Assembly: GCA_964628195.1 (NCBI GenBank)
Contig: CAZVPF010000088.1
Span: 1-5,406, forward strand
Direction: 5' to 3'
From: CAZVPF01 sp964628195
GTDB taxonomy: Bacteria > Planctomycetota > Phycisphaerae > Sedimentisphaerales > Anaerohalosphaeraceae
Length of the DNA: 5,406 nt
Shown here: one piece after another, positions 1 through 5,406 of the stretch
How positions within the stretch are numbered: position 1 is the stretch's first letter
Layout: each line of letters starts with the position of its first letter
The notes under the pieces: generated by a model
Told to the model about the DNA's origin: nothing
Seen by the model: only the letters and a program-made list of their open reading frames with translations
Database searches by the model: none
Program-made: the position numbers and the translations under genes

Positions 1-803
1 CACGAACCGTAAAAGTGAAACTCAAGACGGTATTCACCGTCCGGCACGCCCAGAGCGGTAGTATCCCACATACCCATATAGTCATTTATCACCGGCACCG
101 TGTAGACTGGGGTGTAAGGATCGATAACACTAAAGGTCCCCCCGCCTGCAGGGCCGTAATGTATCGTGTAATAAAAATTATCCGTCAGCTTTTCATTGTC
201 ATCGGCGCTGCCTTCAATCACAACCACCCCCGAAACCACTTCACCGCCATAAGGCGATGTAATGCCGAAATAATCCGGCTCCATGTAAACACACCCGTAG
301 TCGTCGCAGTCGACATCGCCGTCACCGTCATTGTCAACACCGTCATAACATATCTCCTCGTTCTCCGGGCAGTTCATGCCGACCCTCAGCCTGTAAGTGT
401 TGCACTGCTGGTAGCTGTACATCCGAACCATTACTGCAAGAGTCTCATTAGTTGTCACATTGTAAACTATCTGCTCGTTATCCGTTGAAGAACTCGATAT
501 GGCCAACTGCGTACCGTCAAGTTTCAACAGTGAAATATCAATATCACCATCGGCGTGAGTGAAAAAACAGTCAATGTAAAGCGTCCCGCCGGCGCAAACC
601 TCGAACGTGTAAAAATCGTAATCAAGATAGTTGCTTATAAGTATACCCTCATCAGCGGGCAAAATGAGCGGGGTTGCAAATTCTATCGCGTCGTTATCCT
701 CGAAACGGTCATCAAAAGTGCAGTCCTCACCAAAAACCGGCAAAACACTGCAAATAACCGCAACCGCGACCAAAAAATTAAACTGTAAGTATTTAATTTT
801 CAC
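1..803 (-). CDS. Secreted modular protein: PPC-like domain, MopE-type metal-binding motif, Ig-like domain (partial, 3' end outside window)
   Basis: Reading the minus strand from a GTG at 803-801 gives 267 uninterrupted codons to the window edge. The GTG is chosen because GGAGAGGG (811-818) sits 7 bases upstream; the nearby ATG at 808-806 hits a stop two codons later. Residues 1-25 form a signal peptide: Lys at 2 and 4, a hydrophobic core at 10-22, and a likely cleavage after VFG. Residues about 31-142 begin with DRFEDND and continue with DFYTFEV, DIDISLL and YRLRVG, the pattern of bacterial pre-peptidase C-terminal (PPC) beta-sandwich domains. Residues 151-171 hold ICYDGVDNDGDGDVDCDD, the Asp/Cys-rich motif seen in MopE-like proteins and expected to bind calcium or another metal. 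Residues 179-267 (ITSPYGGEVVSG, later WDTTALGVPDGEYRLEF) resemble an Ig-like adhesion module. Expected location is the exterior or cell surface. No enzymatic domain is visible, so the role is unknown; adhesion or scaffolding is inference. Confidence 0.82.
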   Translation of the reverse strand, partial: MKIKYLQFNFLVAVAVICSVLPVFGEDCTFDDRFEDNDAIEFATPLILPADEGILISNYLDYDFYTFEVCAGGTLYIDCFFTHADGDIDISLLKLDGTQLAISSSSTDNEQIVYNVTTNETLAVMVRMYSYQQCNTYRLRVGMNCPENEEICYDGVDNDGDGDVDCDDYGCVYMEPDYFGITSPYGGEVVSGVVVIEGSADDNEKLTDNFYYTIHYGPAGGGTFSVIDPYTPVYTVPVINDYMGMWDTTALGVPDGEYRLEFHFYGS

Positions 804-882
804 AGCATACCCTCTCCGAAAGATTGATTGCTAAAAAATTTCCCTCTAAGAAACAAACCCCCGTCCCTGGTGCCAAGTGCTG

Positions 883-910
883 TTTATAATAACATAAAAC
901 TACTGTCTAA
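883..910 (-). promoter_or_regulatory. Possible promoter for the secreted-protein gene
   Basis: On the minus strand a TATAAA box (plus coordinates 883-888) lies 16 bases from TTAGAC (905-910), giving a passable sigma-70-like pair about 80 bases before the GTG start. The -35 is weak and the surroundings are AT-rich, so chance is a real alternative. The 147 bases between the two minus-strand genes show no clear terminator for msrB, so read-through from msrB is also possible. Confidence 0.33.
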
Positions 911-950
911 GTCACGCAAATAATTCGAAAACACCCTGATTCAATTTGGC

Positions 951-1568
951 TTATTTCTCCTCATCAGCCTCATTTTCAGCACTGCCAGAGGGTTTTTCAT
1001 TAAAATTCAGCGACGCCGAATTAATGCAGTAACGCAATCCCGTGGGCTTTGGGCCGTCGTTGAAAACGTGGCCGAGGTGGCCGCCGCATTTGCTGCACAA
1101 AACCTCGGTGCGTTTCATGAAAAGGCTCGTGTCGGTCTGTTCTTCGATGTTATCCGAGTCTGCGGGCGCCCAGAAGCTGGGCCAGCCGGTTCCGGAGTCG
1201 AATTTTGTTTTGGAATCGAAAAGGGGCTGGCCGCATCCGGCGCAGAGGTAGACCCCATCGCCCTTGTGCTGGAAGTATTGGCCCGTAAATGCGGGTTCTG
1301 TGCCTTTTTTGCGCAATATATTGTATTGTTCGGGGGTTAACTGCTCTTTCCACTGCTGTTCGGATTTGTTTATTTCATAGTCATTATTAGCCATTTCAAA
1401 GCTGCCTTCCTCCAATTGTGCAAAATCTGCACAAGATTGGATATGGTGGTTTTCTTTGGTTTGGGGGTTGGAAACGAGTGCAGTATCGTCACTTTCGCAA
1501 GAGACCAAAAGTACGCAAATTGATAGTATTGATATCAAATATGACCAATTTTTTGCCTTATTTTTCAT
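951..1568 (-). CDS. msrB: Peptide-methionine (R)-S-oxide reductase MsrB, lipoprotein form
   Basis: This 205-residue protein reduces methionine-R-sulfoxide in proteins, using a catalytic cysteine. The N-terminus is a lipoprotein signal: Lys-rich start, hydrophobic residues 11-22, and lipobox LVSC with the acylated cysteine at C24. The residues after C24 (E, S) lack the Asp+2 inner-membrane retention signal known from enterics. Residues 25-62 look like a linker. The MsrB domain covers about 66-192. Zinc ligands are C109 and C112 (CAGC) and C158 and C161 (CSKC). The substrate-site motifs GWPSFW (128-133) and GHLGHVFNDGP (163-173) are intact, and the catalytic cysteine is C181 in RYCINSASL. Position 127 is Thr where E. 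coli-type enzymes have a resolving Cys (SGCGWPSF), so regeneration probably uses another thiol or thioredoxin directly. The acidic C-terminal tail (193-205) is non-conserved. The start at 1568 has no strong Shine-Dalgarno; GGAAAT lies about 13 bases upstream. It likely repairs envelope proteins. It is divergent from leuA with no evident pathway link. Confidence 0.95.
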   Translation of the reverse strand: MKNKAKNWSYLISILSICVLLVSCESDDTALVSNPQTKENHHIQSCADFAQLEEGSFEMANNDYEINKSEQQWKEQLTPEQYNILRKKGTEPAFTGQYFQHKGDGVYLCAGCGQPLFDSKTKFDSGTGWPSFWAPADSDNIEEQTDTSLFMKRTEVLCSKCGGHLGHVFNDGPKPTGLRYCINSASLNFNEKPSGSAENEADEEK

Positions 1569-1612
1569 ATTTTTTAATAATTTCCATTAATATTTCATAA
1601 TTTTTCTTTAAA

Positions 1613-1642
1613 ATTATAACCGCCTGAGAGGGTGTTTGTTCG
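1613..1642 (-). promoter_or_regulatory. Probable msrB promoter
   Basis: On the minus strand a perfect TATAAT (plus coordinates 1613-1618) lies 45 bases before the msrB start, giving an expected 5' leader of about 40 bases. The best -35 match is weak: CGAACA at 1637-1642 with an 18-base spacer. The -10 box is the main support. Confidence 0.45.
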
Positions 1643-1721
1643 TAAAATATTCACAGTAACATACTATTAAATATCGCAAGTGTCCGGAAATATGAATCCA
1701 TGCTTTTTTAAAAAAATTATA

Positions 1722-1750
1722 TTGCCCCGGGCGGATTTTTTCGATATGAT
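1722..1750 (+). promoter_or_regulatory. Probable leu operon promoter
   Basis: TTGCCC (1722-1727) and TATGAT (1745-1750) are separated by exactly 17 bases, and an A/T-rich block (1704-1722) sits just upstream like an UP element. This is the best sigma-70-type promoter in the gap. Transcription would begin near 1756-1758, about 197 bases before leuA, leaving a long leader RNA. The predicted start coincides with the ATG at 1757 of the small leader ORF. Confidence 0.6.
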
Positions 1751-1756
1751 AATCTC

Positions 1757-1831
1757 ATGAAGTTCAGGACCGAAACAATTTGTTGTCGTTTTGCCGCATC
1801 GGCGGTTTTGGCACTTCTTCTGCGCCTTTAG
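1757..1831 (+). CDS. Putative leucine leader peptide (24 aa)
   Basis: ATG at 1757 opens 24 codons ending in TAG at 1829-1831. The last nine residues are AVLALLLRL: five leucines among the final seven residues, encoded TTG, CTT, CTT, CTG and CTT. Leader peptides rich in the end-product amino acid, placed before leuA, are a known means of attenuation in several bacterial groups. The position fits: it starts at the predicted transcription start and stops inside a hairpin (1821-1836), and leuA follows 122 bases later. There is no Shine-Dalgarno because there is almost no RNA upstream, so translation would have to be leaderless. The alternative is a chance short ORF, since hydrophobic frames commonly contain Leu. 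The cluster at the very end, the hairpin and the leuA context raise it above chance, but it is inference. Confidence 0.5.
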   Translation: MKFRTETICCRFAASAVLALLLRL

Positions 1832-1836
1832 GCGCA
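1821..1836 (+). promoter_or_regulatory. Leader hairpin A over the leader-peptide stop codon
   Basis: TGCGCC (1821-1826) pairs perfectly with GGCGCA (1831-1836) across a TTTA loop. The final Leu codons and the TAG of the leader peptide lie inside it, so a translating or stalled ribosome would open it. No T-tract follows directly, so this is not an intrinsic terminator as it stands. Confidence 0.5.
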
Positions 1837-1890
1837 AACACTCTATTTACATATCCACCCAGTTATCGTTTTTTAATTTTATGTGGAAAT

Positions 1891-1910
1891 TGTGCGCGTT
1901 GTGGCGCATA
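1891..1910 (+). promoter_or_regulatory. Leader hairpin B, able to compete with hairpin A
   Basis: TGTGCGC (1891-1897) pairs with GCGCATA (1904-1910) over a six-base loop: seven pairs, one of them G-U. Its right arm contains the same GGCGCA (1903-1908) as hairpin A, so TGCGCC at 1821 can pair with either copy, and TGCGC at 1893-1897 can pair with GCGCA at 1832-1836. This gives mutually exclusive pairings. No T-run follows, so any control would have to act on leuA translation or through another factor. Confidence 0.4.
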
Positions 1911-1917
1911 ATCTGCA

Positions 1918-1950
1918 CTTCTCCCAAACTGATGAATAATCGGAGACAAG
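1918..1950 (+). promoter_or_regulatory. Possible hairpin hiding the leuA ribosome binding site
   Basis: CTTCTCC (1918-1924) is complementary to the leuA Shine-Dalgarno region GGAGACAAG (1942-1950), giving seven pairs with an AC bulge around a 17-base loop. GGAG is 8 bases before the ATG at 1954. Folding would hide the site. Stability is modest. Confidence 0.35.
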
Positions 1951-1953
1951 GAA

Positions 1954-3504
1954 ATGGCAATGGAAAAAGTTTTTATATTCGATACGACATTGAGAGACGG
2001 CGAGCAGTCGCCGGGCGCTTCGCTTACAATCGCCGAGAAGCTGGAAATTGCAAACCAGCTTTCCAAGCTCAACATCGATGTTATCGAGGCGGGGTTTCCT
2101 GTAAGTTCGCCCGCTCAGTTCGAGGCGACCAGGCTTGTTGCCGAGCAGACGCAGGGGCCTGTTATATGCGGCCTTGCTCGTGCCAACGAGAAGGATATCG
2201 ACGCGGCGGGCAAGGCTCTTGAGCCTGCGCCGAGGCGAAGGATACATACTTTTATCGCGACAAGCCCGATACACATGGAGCACAAGCTCCGCAAGAAGCC
2301 AGCCGAGGTTCTCAAGATGGCAGTGGCGGCGGTAAAGCACTGCGGGAATTACACCGACGATATAGAGTTCTCGCCGGAGGACGCTTGCAGGAGCGAGCTT
2401 GAGTTTCTTTACGAGATACTTTCAGCGGTTATCGAGGCCGGTGCGACTACGCTCAACATACCGGATACGGTTGGTTACGTGCTTCCCTACGAGTACGGGC
2501 AGATAATCCACCAGCTTAAAGAAAACGTAAAGGGAATCGAAAAGGCGGTTATCAGCACGCACTGTCATAACGATCTCGGCCAGGCCGCGGCCAACTCGCT
2601 TGCGGGTGTTCGCAACGGGGCAAGGCAGATCGAGTGCACGATAAACGGTATCGGCGAGCGCGCGGGCAACGCGGCGATGGAAGAGGTTGTCATGGCGATT
2701 AAGACCCGCCAGGACTTTTTCGAGGGCGTGACGACCAACATAAACACTACCGAGATACACAGGACGAGCCAGCTTGTTTCGCAGCTTACGGGTTTTGCCA
2801 TTCAGCCGAACAAGGCGATAGTAGGCGCGAACGCTTTTGCGCACGAGTCGGGGATTCACGTTGACGGAATACTCAAGAAGCGGGACACTTACGAGATAAT
2901 GACGCCGGAGTCTATCGGGCTTTCGGGTTCTCGGATGGTGCTCGGCAGGCACAGCGGAAGAGCGGGCTTTAAGGACCGCTGCGCATCGCTTGGTTACAGG
3001 CTCAACGAGGACGAGCTCAGCAAGGCGTTCGAGAAGTTTTTGGAGATTGCCGACAAGAAGAAAGAGGTTTTCGACGAGGATATCGCGGCGATCATCAGCG
3101 ACGAGGTTCGCGGGGCCGAGCAGGTTTACCAGCTTCAGTATCTTCACGTTGCGTGCGGGACGGGCACGCTGCCTACGGCGAGCGTTCGTGTAAAAGCGGG
3201 CGAGGAAATTATCGAAAAGGCCGCATGCGGTGACGGGCCTGTGGACGCTGCTTATGTGGCGATACGAGACGCGACGGGTATGTCGCCTGTGCTGGAGAAT
3301 TACTCGATCCGGGCGGTAACGGGCGGTAAGGAGGCGCTGGGCGAGGCGTCGGTGCGCATTAAAGACGATGCCGGCAGGACGTTTATCGGCAGGGGCGTTT
3401 CGACGGATATTATAGAAGCAAGCGCCAAGGCCTACGTTGACGCGATTAACAAGATGGCGTCGGCGCCGGGTAACAACGAACAGGAAACAAAAGCGGATTT
3501 ATAA
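1954..3504 (+). CDS. leuA: 2-isopropylmalate synthase LeuA
   Basis: LeuA condenses acetyl-CoA with 2-oxoisovalerate to give 2-isopropylmalate, the committed step of leucine synthesis, in the cytoplasm. The 516 residues match the usual length of the bacterial type. The catalytic TIM barrel spans about 5-275: FDTTLRDGEQSPG (9-21) holds R14 and the metal-binding D15, STHCHNDLG (201-209) holds H203 and H205 as metal ligands, and NGIGERAGN (231-239) is the HMGL-family signature. FAHESGIHVDG (295-305) and GRHSGRAG (331-338) belong to the linker subdomains that complete the active site. Residues about 385-502 are the C-terminal LeuA dimer domain, where leucine gives feedback inhibition in this family. 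Homocitrate synthase or citramalate synthase are alternatives, but the overall LeuA-like sequence and the leuC partner favour LeuA. Two in-frame ATGs (1954 and 1960) are possible starts: GGAG at 1942 serves the first and AAGGA at 1948 the second. Co-transcribed with leuC, 11 bases downstream. Confidence 0.97.
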   Translation: MAMEKVFIFDTTLRDGEQSPGASLTIAEKLEIANQLSKLNIDVIEAGFPVSSPAQFEATRLVAEQTQGPVICGLARANEKDIDAAGKALEPAPRRRIHTFIATSPIHMEHKLRKKPAEVLKMAVAAVKHCGNYTDDIEFSPEDACRSELEFLYEILSAVIEAGATTLNIPDTVGYVLPYEYGQIIHQLKENVKGIEKAVISTHCHNDLGQAAANSLAGVRNGARQIECTINGIGERAGNAAMEEVVMAIKTRQDFFEGVTTNINTTEIHRTSQLVSQLTGFAIQPNKAIVGANAFAHESGIHVDGILKKRDTYEIMTPESIGLSGSRMVLGRHSGRAGFKDRCASLGYRLNEDELSKAFEKFLEIADKKKEVFDEDIAAIISDEVRGAEQVYQLQYLHVACGTGTLPTASVRVKAGEEIIEKAACGDGPVDAAYVAIRDATGMSPVLENYSIRAVTGGKEALGEASVRIKDDAGRTFIGRGVSTDIIEASAKAYVDAINKMASAPGNNEQETKADL

Positions 3505-3515
3505 AGGAGCAGCTT

Positions 3516-4790
3516 ATGCCTATGACAATAACTGAAAAGATACTCGCCAAAGCAGCGGGCAGGGACAGTGTTTCGCCGGGCGATCTTGTAAACGCGAAGA
3601 TCGACGTGATAATGTGTCATGACGTTACGACACCGCCTGCAATTTCGATGCTGAAAGAGCACGGTATTGACAGGGTTCATAACCCGGATTCTGTTGTTGT
3701 AACTCCTGACCACTTTCAGCCGGCGAAAGACATCAAGAGCGCCGAGCTGCACAAACGGCTGGATACGTGGGCGAAGGAAAAGGGCATAAAGAATTATTAC
3801 AAGCTCGGAAGAGCCGGGGTGTGTCATGCGCTTTTGCCCGAGCAGGGGCATATCCGGCCGGGCGAGGTTATCGTGGGCGGTGATTCGCATACTTGCACTT
3901 ACGGTGCGTTCGCCGCGTTCAGCACGGGGATAGGCTCGACGGACCTTGCGGCGGCTATCGCGACGGGACAGCTCTGGTTCAAGGTGCCGGGCAGCATTAA
4001 GTTTGTGCTTAACGGCAGGCTGGGCAGGGGTGTTTACAGCAAGGATGTTGTGCTTGACGTTATAGGCAGGATAGGGACCGACGGTGCGCTTTACAAGGCG
4101 ATGGAGTTTACGGGCCCTGCGCTTGAGGATATGTCGATGGAAGCGCGGATGACGATAACGAATATGGCTATCGAGGCCGGGGGCAAGAACGGGATAATGC
4201 CGTTTGACGATACGACAAAGGCTTACCTTGACGAGCATTTGAAAGACAAGGCCGATTACGAAGTTTTTCACTCGGACCCGGACGCCGAATATGACGCGGT
4301 GCATACGGTGGACTGCTCTTCGCTTGAGCCGACGGTTGCGCGGCCGAGCTTGCCGAGCAATACGGCGAAGATAAGCGAGGCGGCGGGCGAGGAGATGGAC
4401 CAGGCGTATATCGGCAGCTGCACGAACGGCAGGATAGAGGATTTTCGGATTGCGGCGCAGATAATGAAGGGCAGGCAGGTTGCGATACGGACGATAATCG
4501 TGCCGGCGACGCCGGAGATATGGAAGCAGTGCATCGACGAGGGTCTTGCGGAGATTTTTTATGACGCGGGGTGCGTGATAAGCGCGCCGACGTGCGGGGC
4601 GTGCCTTGGCGGGTTTATGGGCATACTCGCAGAGGGCGAGAAGTGTGTTAGCACGACCAACAGGAACTTTGTGGGCAGGATGGGGCACCCGAAAAGCGGT
4701 GTTTATCTCGCCAGCCCGGCGACGGCGGCGGCAAGCGCAGTTGAGGGCAAGCTGGTTGACCCGAGAGGCGTTTTAGAGAGTAGAAAATAG
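3516..4790 (+). CDS. leuC: 3-isopropylmalate dehydratase large subunit LeuC (short HacA-type)
   Basis: LeuC is the iron-sulfur subunit of isopropylmalate isomerase, which converts 2- to 3-isopropylmalate and needs the small subunit LeuD. The protein is 424 residues, the shorter form found in archaea and many bacteria rather than the roughly 466-residue enterobacterial one. Aconitase-family marks are intact: HDVTTPPA (35-42), GGDSHTCTYGAF (121-132), GSCTNGR (300-306) and APTCGACLGG (357-366). The [4Fe-4S] ligands are C302, C360 and C363. Related enzymes (homoaconitase, dimethylmalate dehydratase) cannot be excluded by sequence alone, but the place after leuA points to leucine. AAGGAG (3504-3509) overlaps the leuA stop and lies 6 bases before the ATG, an ideal Shine-Dalgarno, so the two are one operon. 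Oddity: the family-like end is around VDPR (414-417); the final LESRK codons and the TAG fall inside a 7-bp repeat array that begins at 4775. leuD is not found downstream in the window. Confidence 0.96.
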   Translation: MPMTITEKILAKAAGRDSVSPGDLVNAKIDVIMCHDVTTPPAISMLKEHGIDRVHNPDSVVVTPDHFQPAKDIKSAELHKRLDTWAKEKGIKNYYKLGRAGVCHALLPEQGHIRPGEVIVGGDSHTCTYGAFAAFSTGIGSTDLAAAIATGQLWFKVPGSIKFVLNGRLGRGVYSKDVVLDVIGRIGTDGALYKAMEFTGPALEDMSMEARMTITNMAIEAGGKNGIMPFDDTTKAYLDEHLKDKADYEVFHSDPDAEYDAVHTVDCSSLEPTVARPSLPSNTAKISEAAGEEMDQAYIGSCTNGRIEDFRIAAQIMKGRQVAIRTIIVPATPEIWKQCIDEGLAEIFYDAGCVISAPTCGACLGGFMGILAEGEKCVSTTNRNFVGRMGHPKSGVYLASPATAAASAVEGKLVDPRGVLESRK

Positions 4791-4970
4791 AGAGTAGAAA
4801 GTAGAGAGTAGAAAGTAGAGAGTAGAAAGTAGAGAGGTGAGAGGAGAAAGGGATTAGGCAATAGGAAACAGAACACAGGAAACAGAACACAGGAAACAGA
4901 ACACAGAACACAGGAATCAGGCAATAGGCAATAGAGTTCGGGTGCGTTCTGGTGAAACTCGGGTGCGGGG
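4775..4970 (+). repeat. Degenerate heptanucleotide repeat array, 28 units in constant phase
   Basis: Cut every seven bases from 4775, the sequence reads AGAGAGT and AGAAAGT alternating (4775-4830, one copy AGAAAAT), then AGAGAGG, TGAGAGG, AGAAAGG, GATTAGG, CAATAGG (4831-4865), then AAACAGA and ACACAGG in alternation (4866-4914), then AATCAGG, CAATAGG, CAATAGA (4915-4935) and GTTCGGG. Of the first 24 units (to 4942), 22 have AG at positions 5-6 and none breaks phase. Four looser units to 4970 keep the period: TTCGGGTGCG (4937) and CTCGGGTGCG (4958) are 21 bases apart. The first block is almost all purine on this strand. It resembles the short tandemly repeated heptamers described in cyanobacteria, but several unit families occur in one run. 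It begins within the leuC coding region. Long minus-strand ORFs through it are products of the repeat. Confidence 0.9.
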
Positions 4971-4980
4971 ATTGGGCAGG

Positions 4981-5001
4981 AATCAGGAATCAGAACACAG
5001 A
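4981..5001 (+). repeat. Second short heptad block, out of phase with the first
   Basis: AATCAGG, AATCAGA and ACACAGA follow one another, reusing unit types of the main array but shifted by three bases relative to its phase. The intervening ATTGGGCAGG (4971-4980) contains the slip. It is probably the same repeat family, separated by decay or by a second expansion. Confidence 0.65.
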
Positions 5002-5176
5002 AAGGCGGGGGCGTTGGTGTGAAACATGTATGCAGGATTGGGAGACGGGGGCGGTGTTTTATTTTCGCGATGAGGCTCCCCGAGACGAACAACTTTCAAA
5101 CTTTAGATCAGTGCCGGCTCGCGGCGTAAAACCTTTAACCACAAGGGCTTATGGATTTGCCGACTTTGGGCCGTTT
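5002..5176. other. Spacer with no convincing gene
   Basis: No gene with a family signature is seen on either strand. A plus-strand ORF ends at 5182; its last 50 codons (ATG at 5030) would encode a peptide whose tail reads VPARGVKPLTTRAYGFADF. It has no Shine-Dalgarno, and its longer version starts inside the repeat array. I do not recognise it and leave it uncalled. Small hairpins are possible (CCTT/AAGG at about 5129-5145), but no transfer RNA, recombination site or clear terminator can be supported. Confidence 0.4.
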
Positions 5177-5406
5177 CTATAAAGAGCAGAGGAGGGTGGA
5201 AAAAGTGATTATGCTGGGAAATATGCGTTTGTCATAGATGCCGCTGGCTGTGCAGCGGTAAGGATTGCCTGTATTGCCGTTGAGCGTAACGGTGGTATTG
5301 CCGAACTCGTCGTATTTGTAACGTTCGACTATCTCGGCCTGCTGAGCCTGAGTATTATATTTTGAAAGAGCGACAACGCTTCCCAAGCCGTTGTAATGAT
5401 ACCAGT
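5177..5406 (-). CDS. RHS/YD-repeat protein, C-terminal end with eroded core (5' part outside window)
   Basis: The minus strand is open from the window edge (first full codon at 5404) to TAG at 5179-5177, 75 residues. WYHYNGLGSVVALS (1-14), ERYKYDEFGNTTV (27-39) and GNPYR (46-50) match the RHS repeat-associated core, the beta-cocoon shell of polymorphic toxins and related large surface proteins. The family normally continues with a stretch like RFTGR..D..TGLYYYRARYYDP..GRF. Here it reads RCTASGIYDKRIF and stops 25 residues after NPYR, so the rest of the core and any toxin tip are missing. TGC for the expected Phe codon and GCC for the Gly codon look like drift. This is likely a truncated remnant or an orphan cassette; a natural short ending is less likely. 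Because the upstream part is unseen, whether the whole gene is intact is unknown. It converges on leuC. Confidence 0.75.
   Translation of the reverse strand, partial: WYHYNGLGSVVALSKYNTQAQQAEIVERYKYDEFGNTTVTLNGNTGNPYRCTASGIYDKRIFPSIITFSTLLCSL

Noticed and set aside
15..488. Plus-strand ORF (157 codons) at the left edge
   Set aside because: Antisense to the secreted protein, whose frame has a signal peptide, a good ribosome binding site and three domain patterns.
1861..1880. T-tract as an intrinsic terminator in the leu leader
   Set aside because: No stable hairpin ends just before the T-run; the GCGC hairpins lie about 33 bases upstream and 11 bases downstream.
1757..1953. T-box riboswitch upstream of leuA
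   Set aside because: No AGGGUGGNACCGCG-type T-box sequence or recognisable stem I is present.
1791..2222. Plus-strand ORF (143 codons) crossing the leuA start
   Set aside because: Overlaps the conserved LeuA N-terminus in another frame and has no family features.
2422..3147. Minus-strand ORF (241 codons) opposite leuA
   Set aside because: Shadow of leuA; no recognisable motif.
3432..4688. Long minus-strand ORF (418 codons) opposite leuC
   Set aside because: It is antisense to a clear leuC with intact cluster motifs, has an Arg/His-rich unlikely composition, and arises from GC-biased codons.
4775..5001. CRISPR array
   Set aside because: The 7-base units are contiguous, with no spacers and no 25-40 base repeats.
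4648..5092. Minus-strand Leu/Ser/Tyr/Phe-rich ORFs that look like membrane proteins
   Set aside because: Their hydrophobic repeats (FYSLLSTLYFLLS) are only the translation of the heptad array.

Overview
This is a compact bacterial chromosomal segment with two divergent gene groups either side of a 385-base regulatory gap. The taxon is not certain. The secreted protein with PPC, metal-binding and Ig-like regions, the RHS/YD-repeat fragment, the weak Shine-Dalgarno use on one gene and the short HacA-type LeuC would fit a Planctomycetota-like (PVC) or similar environmental lineage. That is a guess from gene style, not a placement.

Layout. Bases 1-803 (minus) hold the N-terminal 267 residues of a secreted modular protein that runs off the left edge. 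Bases 951-1568 (minus) encode a lipoprotein-anchored methionine sulfoxide reductase B. Bases 1569-1953 carry divergent promoters: a TATAAT box facing msrB, and a well-spaced sigma-70-type promoter facing leuA. Directly after the leuA promoter lies a 24-codon ORF ending in a leucine cluster, then GCGC-rich hairpins that can pair in alternative ways, and a possible hairpin over the leuA Shine-Dalgarno. Together these look like a leucine-responsive leader. leuA (1954-3504) and leuC (3516-4790) form a tight operon for the first steps of leucine synthesis. leuD does not follow.

The 3' end of leuC runs into a degenerate 7-bp repeat array (4775-4970, 28 units in unbroken phase), which supplies its last residues and its stop codon. 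After about 200 bases with no convincing gene, the minus strand at 5177-5406 encodes the C-terminal part of an RHS/YD-repeat protein whose core is eroded or cut short.

The observations most worth following are the heptad array that has become the 3' end of leuC, and the putative leaderless leu leader peptide with its hairpins. No wholly new multi-gene system is visible.
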